Source: Deltaproteobacteria bacterium (GTDB lineage: Bacteria > Desulfobacterota > Desulfuromonadia > Desulfuromonadales > Geopsychrobacteraceae). Taken from it: a stretch of 6,054 nucleotides of DNA. This document shows, one piece after another, positions 1 through 4,801 of the stretch. Below the pieces are notes generated by a model. The model had not been told where the DNA came from and did not search any database. It saw only the letters and a program-made list of their open reading frames with translations. Each line of letters starts with the position of its first letter. Position 1 is the stretch's first letter. The stretch is taken from the NCBI GenBank assembly GCA_009993495.1, contig JAACTI010000232.1:1-6054 (forward strand), given 5' to 3'. The translations under genes and the position numbers were made by a program.

Positions 1-1060
1 TGATAGTGCCGCGAAACTCGGGATGTTTGGCCAGTTGGTGAATTTCTTTTTCGATGGCAGCTTTTGAACGCGATTGAATGGTTTTGCCTTGATGGTGAGT
101 GATGGCACAAAAAGCACAGCCCCCAAAGCAGCCGCGATGGCTGGTGACGGAAAATTTTATCTGTTCATAGGCTGGAATCTTCTGCTGATAACTGGGATGT
201 GGCAGGCGCGTGAAGGGTAGGGCGTAAATGCGATCGAGCTCCTTAGCTTCCAGCGGTAGCGCCGGGGGGTTGATCAGCAGCCGGCGACCGGCATGACCTT
301 GCAAAAGCCTGCGCCCGGTCACGGGATTTTGTTCTTCCGCCGCCAGTCGAAATGCCAGATTGTAGGCCTGAGGATCTTGCTGAACCTCTTCGTAAGTGGG
401 CAATTCAACGGCTTCGCTGACGGCCTCTTTAGAGATCAGCGCCGTGCCGCGAAGATTGGTGATCTGGGCCATCTTTTCGCCGGCACTCAGGCGGCGACAA
501 AGTTCCAGCAGTGCGGTTTCAGCCATGCCGTACACCAGCAGGTCGGCTTTGCTGTCGACCAGAATGGAACGCCTGACCTGATCTGACCAGTAATCGTAGT
601 GGGCCAGTCGTCTGAGGCTGGCCTCAATCCCCCCAATGACGGTTGGAATTCCTTTTAATGCGCCCTTAACCGCTGCGGTGTAGGCAATAACGGCTCGATT
701 CGGGCGCAAGCCTGCAACCCCGCCTGGGGAATAGGCATCGTCGTGGCGGATTTTTTTGGCGGCGGTGTAATGATTGACCATGGAATCCATGGCACCCGCC
801 GAAATGGCAGCAAACAAGCGCGGACGGCCCATGACCTGAAAAGCCTCAGGGTTTTTCCAGTCGGGTTGGGCGATGATTCCAACGCGATAGCCCGCCCCCT
901 GGAGCAACCGCGCCAAGAGTGCGGTGCCGAAGGACGGATGATCAATATAAGCGTCACCACTAATAAACAGAACATCCAACTCATTCCAGCCCCGCGCCTT
1001 GAGGTCGGTACGGCAGATGGGCAGAAATGTGTTGCGGGTAGCGGTCTTCAAAGTCTTCAT
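1..1060 (-). CDS. ygiQ: YgiQ-family radical SAM protein (N-terminal part, cut by window edge)
   Basis: This is the first 353 residues of a YgiQ/UPF0313-type radical SAM enzyme; the C-terminal half lies outside the window on the left. The family has an N-terminal Radical_SAM_N domain, a radical SAM core and a C-terminal extension, and its substrate is unknown. Seen here: the family segment GDAYIDHPSFG near residue 43, GIIAQPDW, GGIEASLRR followed by AHYDYWSDQVRRS, and VDSKADLLVYG, then the 4Fe-4S cluster motif with Cys311, Cys315 and Cys318 (C-x3-C-x2-C in RGCFGGCAFCAIT). These cysteines should hold the cluster that cleaves S-adenosylmethionine. The start is the ATG at 1060-1058, which sits directly before conserved sequence. 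Its ribosome binding site is weak (GATGAG adjacent), and it begins somewhat shorter than E. coli YgiQ. It is transcribed away from the small genes and seems monocistronic at its 5' end. The family assignment is firm; the biological role is not known. Confidence 0.95.
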   Translation of the reverse strand, partial: MKTLKTATRNTFLPICRTDLKARGWNELDVLFISGDAYIDHPSFGTALLARLLQGAGYRVGIIAQPDWKNPEAFQVMGRPRLFAAISAGAMDSMVNHYTAAKKIRHDDAYSPGGVAGLRPNRAVIAYTAAVKGALKGIPTVIGGIEASLRRLAHYDYWSDQVRRSILVDSKADLLVYGMAETALLELCRRLSAGEKMAQITNLRGTALISKEAVSEAVELPTYEEVQQDPQAYNLAFRLAAEEQNPVTGRRLLQGHAGRRLLINPPALPLEAKELDRIYALPFTRLPHPSYQQKIPAYEQIKFSVTSHRGCFGGCAFCAITHHQGKTIQSRSKAAIEKEIHQLAKHPEFRGTI

Positions 1061-1293
1061 CTCATCATCTGGTGATTGTGGACTGGTTTTTTATTTTTAG
1101 CACAGAACATTTTTTTTTGCCTGTCTGTCGCGCTCCGGGTGTTCTCTTGATTTTGTTAATAGGCATAAGAAGTCTAAAGTAAAACCAGAGTTCTAAACCA
1201 AGAAAAACACATAAATACAGAGACTTAGTCTTGATATGCTTCGGCATAAAAATCATAAAGCGCAAAAAATATACTATTGATTTGCTCAGTAGA

Positions 1294-1312
1294 ATGTTAT
1301 GTAAGCTAACAT
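1294..1312. repeat. 19-bp inverted repeat, possible operator
   Basis: Arms ATGTTA and TAACAT are exact reverse complements around a 7-base spacer. The repeat is centred about 43 bases upstream of the -35 box of the candidate promoter at 1346-1374, a position where an activator or repressor dimer could bind. The operator role is inferred from symmetry and position only; the surrounding sequence is AT-rich, so chance symmetry is possible. Confidence 0.35.
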
Positions 1313-1316
1313 ACCG

Positions 1317-1337
1317 TTTTAAATGGAAAATTTAAAA
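1317..1337. repeat. 21-bp AT-only-armed inverted repeat upstream of promoter
   Basis: Arms TTTTAAA and TTTAAAA are exact reverse complements around a 7-base spacer, and the repeat ends 8 bases before the -35 box TTGACA. It may be a regulator site or may simply act as an AT-rich UP-like element for RNA polymerase. Its spacer is the same length as that of the repeat at 1294-1312, and the two centres are 24 bases apart. Arms made only of A and T make chance occurrence more likely. Confidence 0.3.
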
Positions 1338-1345
1338 ATAGATGC

Positions 1346-1374
1346 TTGACAGAACCTTAGATGTGGTGAAGAAT
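1346..1374 (+). promoter_or_regulatory. Sigma-70-type promoter of the small cysteine-rich gene pair
   Basis: A consensus -35 box TTGACA at 1346-1351 is followed by a 17-bp spacer and the -10 hexamer AAGAAT at 1369-1374 (four of six matches to TATAAT). Transcription would start near 1381. The leader would begin with a small hairpin (CGAAAA at 1382-1387, TTTTCG at 1390-1395) and continue through an A-rich stretch to the ribosome binding site AAGGAG at 1421-1426. It is the best promoter-like sequence seen between ygiQ and the next gene. It also argues against translation starting at the in-frame ATG at 1373, which would overlap the -10 box. Confidence 0.5.
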
Positions 1375-1432
1375 GCATCCACGAAAACCTTTTCGGGTAA
1401 AAAAAAACATAAACGGGAAAAAGGAGTCAATT

Positions 1433-1645
1433 ATGCGTTGTCCAGTCTGTGGAAGTCATGAACAGAGTGTTTTAAGTATGAAGGCAGAGCAGTTTGAAGA
1501 AGGTTTGGTTGAGTGCGGCGTCTGCGGTAGTAGCTGGTCGATCAATCATGGACTTGCGAAAGTTGTTGTCGATGCGCAACTTGCCAGCTTCCTGCAAGGG
1601 CAGAGTGAGTGTGTCGAGGCGGATGATTACACCTGGGCCGCTTAA
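1433..1645 (+). CDS. Small double-CxxC zinc-ribbon-like protein, 70 aa, function unknown
   Basis: I do not recognise a named family. The protein starts MRCPVCGS and has two CxxC pairs, Cys3/Cys6 and Cys28/Cys31 (ECGVCGSSW), a spacing typical of a rubredoxin-like or zinc-ribbon knuckle pair that would hold one zinc ion. After the second pair come a hydrophobic, helix-prone stretch (residues about 40-54) and an acidic tail ending EADDYTWAA. It has no signal peptide or membrane segment, so it is probably cytosolic. The start is the ATG at 1433: it has AAGGAG six bases upstream, whereas the longer in-frame start at 1373 overlaps the predicted -10 box and would add a lysine-rich 20-residue extension lacking a ribosome binding site. 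The next gene follows 35 bases later on the same strand, so the two are probably co-transcribed. A nucleic-acid-binding or adaptor role is only a guess from the fold type. Confidence 0.75.
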   Translation: MRCPVCGSHEQSVLSMKAEQFEEGLVECGVCGSSWSINHGLAKVVVDAQLASFLQGQSECVEADDYTWAA

Positions 1646-1680
1646 TTCTGCAATTTGAAACAGACGGAGGAGATTATCTG

Positions 1681-1881
1681 ATGGAGGCAACCAAAATGAT
1701 TGAAGCGGTTCCTTGTCGCTGTGGCGGTCGGGTAAAGGTGTTCGGCCCCTGTGAATTTGCTCCCCGCAGTCATTGGGGCGTGTATTGTGCCGAGGATAAA
1801 TGCGACCACATGGCGACTGGGAACAGTTTGGAAGACGCGATTTATCACTGGAATCACAGTCTGGACATGGTTCACGCCTGA
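1681..1881 (+). CDS. Lar-like (restriction alleviation family) small cysteine-rich protein, 66 aa
   Basis: The pattern resembles the Lar restriction-alleviation family: an N-terminal PC-x-CGG knuckle (Cys12, Cys14, Gly15, Gly16), a strand, a second cysteine pair (Cys36, Cys41), then the family's closing T-x(n)-A-x3-WN element (Thr46, Ala53, Trp57, Asn58). The Rac prophage Lar protein of E. coli modulates type I restriction-modification; relatives occur in many phages and bacteria, mostly without tested function. Two departures stand out: the first knuckle is CxC rather than CxxC, and the second has four residues between its cysteines. His31, His43 and Cys24 could supply other ligands. The start ATG has GGAGG at 1666-1670, ten bases upstream; the second ATG at 1696 lacks a ribosome binding site. 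It lies 35 bases after the zinc-ribbon gene, likely in the same operon, and converges with ilvA. No restriction enzyme or phage gene is in the window. The fold resemblance is moderate and the function unproven. Confidence 0.7.
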   Translation: MEATKMIEAVPCRCGGRVKVFGPCEFAPRSHWGVYCAEDKCDHMATGNSLEDAIYHWNHSLDMVHA

Positions 1882-1944
1882 GAAGTCTTACGGCAAAATT
1901 CGGGCTCTATGTCTACTGAGCTGAAGAGATGCAGAGTTCCGAGA

Positions 1945-3453
1945 TTACAGAAAAAGCTGATAGGCCGGGTCTGCGCTGACTTCCTGGTAAGAGTAGCCCA
2001 GGCGTTTGAGGAAATTATTCAAGCGTCGACTTTCTTTATCGGGCAGTTCGAGTCCGATCAGGACCCGGCCAAATTCTCCACCGCTGCTGCGATAATGGAA
2101 AAGTGAAATATTCCAGTTGGCGCCCATGTCGGCGAGAAACCGGCTGAGGGCTCCGCTGCGTTCCGGGAACCAGAAACGGTAAAGTTTTTCGTTGCTTGCC
2201 TGGGCGGATCGACCGCCAATCATGTAGCGCAGGTGGGTTTTCGCCAGGTCGTTATCGGTCAAATCCCTATTTTCGTAGCCTGCAGCAGCCAGTTTTTTAG
2301 AAAATTCACGCCGGGCGTTTTTCCCGCCCAACTCTATCCCGACAAAAATTTGTGCACTGGTTCGTAACGCCAGCCGATAGCTAAATTCGGTGATGTTGAT
2401 GTCGCCGAGGACTTCACTGCATAAATGCCGTAACGCGCCCGGTTTTTCGGGAATAGTCACGGCAAAAATCGATTCTAGCTGCTCGCCGATCTGCGTGCGC
2501 TCCGCCACGTAGCGCAGGCGTTCAAAGTTCATATTTGCGCCCGAATTAATGGCGACCAAGGTTTGATGCTTGATTCCGGTTTCTTCGACATGGCGCTTAA
2601 TGCCGGCAACCGCCAGCGCTCCCGCGGGCTCGACAATGGAGCGGGTCGCCTCGTAAATCAATTTAATCGCACTGCAAATTTCATCGGTTGACACGCGGAT
2701 AATTTCATCAACATAGCTGTTACAGAGTTTGAATGTCAGCAGGCCTGCTTTTTTCACCGCAACCCCATCGGCAAAAATCCCGACGCTTTTCAGTTCAACC
2801 GGTTTGCCCGCGTGCAAGGCATGCCACATGGTGGCACTGTCGAGGGGTTCGACACCGATAATTTTAATGGCCGGGCAGAGGGCTTTCAGATAACAGGCGA
2901 TGCCAGCAATCAGTCCGCCGCCGCCAACCGGCACATAAACCGCATCCATTTTACCCGCTCGCTGACGCAGTAATTCGTCGGCAACGGTGCCCTGGCCCGC
3001 AATCACCAGTTCATCATCAAAAGGGTGAATATATGTCATCTTCCGTTGCGCGGTTATTTCGGCGCAGTACTGGGCTGCTTCGGAGTAGTTGTCGCCATGC
3101 AGCATTACTTCGGCACCGCGGGCTTTAACCGCATCGACCTTGATCTGCGGGGTTGTCACCGGCATAACAATCAGGGCTTTTAACCCCAGCTTCTGGGCCG
3201 CAAAGGCAACACCCTGAGCGTGGTTGCCGGCAGAGGCTGCGATAACTCCCCGGGTCTTTTCGACCGTGCTCAGGTGCGCAATTTTGTTGTAAGCGCCGCG
3301 AATTTTAAAACTGAAAACCGGCTGCAGGTCTTCACGTTTGAGGTAAATTTCATTTTCGAGACGCAAAGACAAGGCCGTGGCTTTTTCGAGAGGCGTTTCG
3401 ATTGCGGCTTCGTAAACTTTTGACGTTAATATGTTCCGCAGCATTTTCTGCAT
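1945..3453 (-). CDS. ilvA: Threonine dehydratase (threonine ammonia-lyase), biosynthetic long form
   Basis: The 502-residue cytosolic PLP enzyme converts L-threonine to 2-oxobutanoate and ammonia, the committed step of isoleucine synthesis. The catalytic domain is intact: KREDLQPVFSFKIRGA carries the PLP-binding Lys50, SAGNHAQG lies at 74-81, and the phosphate-binding glycine loop VPVGGGG ends at 180. From about residue 325 two ACT-like regulatory domains follow: one starts near SIFAVTIPEKPGAL and includes TEFSYR, the other starts near LYRFWFPERSGAL and includes WNISLFHYRS. Both are complete, as in the feedback-regulated E. coli IlvA (about 514 residues). This marks the biosynthetic enzyme, expected to be inhibited by isoleucine, rather than the short catabolic form lacking them. 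The start ATG at 3453 has GGAG seven bases upstream. The gene stands alone, without other ilv genes, converges with the small genes 63 bases downstream and diverges from the pilus operon. Confidence 0.97.
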   Translation of the reverse strand: MQKMLRNILTSKVYEAAIETPLEKATALSLRLENEIYLKREDLQPVFSFKIRGAYNKIAHLSTVEKTRGVIAASAGNHAQGVAFAAQKLGLKALIVMPVTTPQIKVDAVKARGAEVMLHGDNYSEAAQYCAEITAQRKMTYIHPFDDELVIAGQGTVADELLRQRAGKMDAVYVPVGGGGLIAGIACYLKALCPAIKIIGVEPLDSATMWHALHAGKPVELKSVGIFADGVAVKKAGLLTFKLCNSYVDEIIRVSTDEICSAIKLIYEATRSIVEPAGALAVAGIKRHVEETGIKHQTLVAINSGANMNFERLRYVAERTQIGEQLESIFAVTIPEKPGALRHLCSEVLGDINITEFSYRLALRTSAQIFVGIELGGKNARREFSKKLAAAGYENRDLTDNDLAKTHLRYMIGGRSAQASNEKLYRFWFPERSGALSRFLADMGANWNISLFHYRSSGGEFGRVLIGLELPDKESRRLNNFLKRLGYSYQEVSADPAYQLFL

Positions 3454-3495
3454 GTAAATTCTCCATAAATTGCAGCCCGTTGTTGTGGACTCTCT

Positions 3496-3549
3496 GCGCC
3501 CTCAGACGTGTAAGGGTGTTTCCTTTTGAAGCTTTATCGTGGCGGGCGC
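3496..3549 (-). repeat. Long-range inverted repeat in the ilvA leader
   Basis: GCGCCC at 3496-3501 and GGGCGC at 3544-3549 are exact reverse complements separated by 42 bases, within the presumed ilvA leader. In the ilvA RNA a competing pairing is visible: CCCT (bases 3515-3512) could pair with AGGG, which overlaps the distal arm, so the two pairings exclude each other. On the opposite strand the distal arm is followed by six T residues (3550-3555), which resembles a rho-independent terminator for plus-strand transcription, although the loop is very long. The structure is suggestive and not established. Confidence 0.3.
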
Positions 3550-3596
3550 TTTTTTAAGCTACGCAAATTTGAACCGAACCCTACATAACACAGGTG

Positions 3597-3625
3597 GTTA
3601 TGCCTCGTCATAAATTATTTGTCAC
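3597..3625 (-). promoter_or_regulatory. Candidate ilvA promoter
   Basis: Reading the minus strand, GTGACA (3625-3620) matches the -35 consensus at five of six positions. A 17-bp spacer separates it from CATAAC (3602-3597), which matches the -10 consensus at four of six. Transcription would start near 3590, giving a leader of about 135 bases before the ilvA start. Spacing is ideal, but the -10 box is imperfect and other promoters are possible. Confidence 0.4.
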
Positions 3626-3729
3626 TTGAAAACCTTTGAACTGTCCCAGGGAAATGGCTCATTTCTTTTTTGGAAACCACTTTTTTCCACGGCCCATAGA
3701 AACATCACGCGACCATCCGAAGCGGTCAT

Positions 3730-3751
3730 ATTCGTGCTCATGAGCATGAAT
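3730..3751. promoter_or_regulatory. 22-bp near-perfect palindrome, likely regulator-binding site
   Basis: The core TGCTCATGAGCA (3735-3746) is a perfect 12-bp palindrome with no spacer. Including flanks ATTC on the left and GAAT on the right, the symmetry covers 22 bases with a single mismatched pair (G3734 against T3747). It lies between the divergent promoters, centred about 70 bases upstream of the -10 box at 3809, a common place for a transcription factor dimer. No T-run follows directly, so a terminator is unlikely. The regulator is unknown. Confidence 0.5.
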
Positions 3752-3805
3752 GTATTTTCTAAATGCGTTGTTTTTTTAATATTCACATGAAAAAGTATTT
3801 TTTTT

Positions 3806-3814
3806 TGTTATAGT
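3806..3814 (+). promoter_or_regulatory. Extended -10 promoter of the pilus operon
   Basis: TATAGT at 3809-3814 matches TATAAT at five of six positions and is preceded by TGT, giving the TGn extended -10 motif. No good -35 box lies at 16-18 bp, which the extended -10 may compensate. A run of nine T residues (3798-3806) lies immediately upstream. Transcription would start near 3821, about 33 bases before the MshI-like start codon. Confidence 0.45.
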
Positions 3815-3853
3815 GTCCGCTCAAAATAACGCATTAGGTGGGGACTGGAGGTG

Positions 3854-4801
3854 ATGCCATTGTTTGGTAGCAGGCGTAGCAAAAAATCTCTGGCCGTCGG
3901 AATTGCCAGCGGGCAATCTGGAGTTGCAGTGGTGATTATGCATTGCGCCAAAGGTGAGCGACCGCGTGTTGTGGATTGTGCCTTGCTGTCATCTGCTCCT
4001 GCCGAACTTGCAGACTATTGCCGTGCGCATAATCTGCACCAAAAGCCCTGTGTCGACAGCCTGCCGCCGGAGCGTTATGCCTTGATGCCCGTGGAGGTTC
4101 AGAGTCTCAAACCAGAAGAACGGCTCGATGCCATCCGCTGGCAGATTCGCGAACTTCTCGAATATCCGGCCGCAGACGCGGTGATCGACCTGATAAATAT
4201 TCCGGTTTTTGGCAGTGAAGATAATATTAAAAATCAAATAGTTGCCGCACCACGTGCGTTTTTGCAAGAGCGCGTTGATCTCTGTAAACGCCTCGATCTC
4301 AAGCTGCAGACCATCGATATTGCCGAGTTTTCCCTCCGTAACCTGCTGGAACTTTATCAGGAAGATACGCGTGGACTCTGTTTTCTGTGGATTCGTGAGA
4401 ACAGCAGCCTGCTGATTGTGACCCGTGGCGATATCTTCTATTTTTCACGCCTGATAAACACCGGGCTCTCACAACTCAACCTCCCCGCAGCGACCGAGAC
4501 CGAAGCTCCGTTGTCGGAAATTCTGCAACAGCAACTCGATACAATTGTGCTTGAGATCCAACGCTCAATTGACTATTGCGAAAGCAATTTCCGCCTCCCG
4601 CAGATCCCCAGAATACTGGTTGCCGTCTGCGGGCCGGAATCACCCCTGCTCCTCGATTATCTCAATAGCTATCTGCAAGCCGATGTCGTCTGGGCTGATT
4701 TCCGGCAGATTTTTGATCTGTCGCTAGAGCTTGATCCGCCGCTGATAAATGCCTGTTTGCCGGCCCTGGGTGCCGCTTTGCGCGCGGGAGGCCGCGCATG
4801 A
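3854..4801 (+). CDS. mshI: MshI/PilM-like pilus biogenesis protein (cytoplasmic)
   Basis: The protein of about 315 residues has the outline of the PilM/MshI family, actin-like cytoplasmic proteins that dock on the N terminus of a PilN-type partner in the pilus inner-membrane platform. It has an N-terminal beta-rich segment (KSLAVGIASGQSGVAVVIM), a middle element EFSLRNLLELY, a strand pair LCFLWIRENSSLLIVTRGDIFYFSR, a long helix with EIQRSIDYCESNF, and a closing LPALGAALR. It has no signal peptide or membrane segment. The phosphate loop, typically GIDIGSSS-like in PilM, reads GIASGQSG with the aspartate missing, as expected for MshI rather than ATP-binding PilM. The start is uncertain: GTG 3851 and ATG 3854 lie on or just after GGAGG (3847-3851), while TTG 3860 has ideal spacing. 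ATG 3854 is chosen as the only ATG. The stop overlaps the next start (ATGA), indicating translational coupling. Confidence 0.8.
   Translation: MPLFGSRRSKKSLAVGIASGQSGVAVVIMHCAKGERPRVVDCALLSSAPAELADYCRAHNLHQKPCVDSLPPERYALMPVEVQSLKPEERLDAIRWQIRELLEYPAADAVIDLINIPVFGSEDNIKNQIVAAPRAFLQERVDLCKRLDLKLQTIDIAEFSLRNLLELYQEDTRGLCFLWIRENSSLLIVTRGDIFYFSRLINTGLSQLNLPAATETEAPLSEILQQQLDTIVLEIQRSIDYCESNFRLPQIPRILVAVCGPESPLLLDYLNSYLQADVVWADFRQIFDLSLELDPPLINACLPALGAALRAGGRA

Larger units (their letters stand above)
1061..1432. other. AT-rich intergenic region between ygiQ and the small cysteine-rich genes
   Basis: No gene with a credible ribosome binding site was found in these 372 bases. The region is much richer in A and T than its flanks. 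For the plus-strand genes it holds two inverted repeats, a promoter and a short leader, listed separately. For ygiQ only a weak promoter can be proposed on the minus strand: TTTACT (1183-1178) and TATTAA (1161-1156) with a 16-bp spacer, four of six matches each. A small hairpin with a TTCG loop closed by C:G lies at 1235-1248 (stem TATGC/GCATA). AGAACA at 1104-1109 and TGTTCT at 1140-1145 form a loose inverted repeat in the presumed ygiQ leader. No run of T follows either structure in a direction that would make a clear terminator. Confidence 0.6.
3454..3850. other. Divergent intergenic region between ilvA and the pilus operon
   Basis: These 397 bases contain no credible gene. The ilvA side (3454-3625) holds a candidate promoter and a leader of roughly 135 bases with a long-range inverted repeat. 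The pilus side (3626-3850) holds a 22-bp palindrome, several T-tracts (T6 at 3681-3686, T7 at 3771-3777, T9 at 3798-3806) and an extended -10 promoter. A minor inverted repeat, TGGAAA (3671-3676) and TTTCCA (3684-3689), sits between the two promoters. No leader peptide rich in isoleucine, leucine or valine, as in classic ilv attenuators, was found downstream of the predicted ilvA start site. Confidence 0.6.

Noticed and set aside
293..586. Plus-strand open frames of 97 and 61 codons opposite the radical SAM gene
   Set aside because: They are antisense shadows of the well-conserved YgiQ reading frame and show no recognisable protein features.
1065..1265. Minus-strand 66-codon open frame just upstream of ygiQ with a hydrophobic middle segment
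   Set aside because: It begins with TTG, has no ribosome binding site before the TTG or the internal ATGs, and its AT-rich, lysine-rich composition looks like translated intergenic DNA. The hydrophobic segment leaves slight doubt about a small membrane protein.
1373..1432. Upstream in-frame extension of the zinc-ribbon gene to ATG 1373
   Set aside because: The ATG overlaps the predicted -10 box, has no ribosome binding site, and the added 20 residues are low-complexity and basic, while ATG 1433 has AAGGAG at 6 bases.
1882..1944. Search for a bidirectional terminator between the Lar-like gene and ilvA
   Set aside because: No GC-rich stem followed by a T-run was found on either strand in this convergent gap.
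1909..2106. 65-codon plus-strand frame after the Lar-like gene
   Set aside because: It mostly overlaps the 3' end of ilvA in antisense, lacks a ribosome binding site, and is best explained as a shadow.
3539..3615. Possible leader peptide upstream of ilvA (minus strand, ATG near 3615)
   Set aside because: Its start lies between the predicted -35 and -10 boxes, so it would not be transcribed from that promoter, and it is not enriched in isoleucine, valine, leucine or threonine codons.
3711..3727. GACC...GGTC inverted repeat with an inner TTCG on the minus strand
   Set aside because: Stem of only 4 bp, with no T-run and outside either predicted leader; likely chance.
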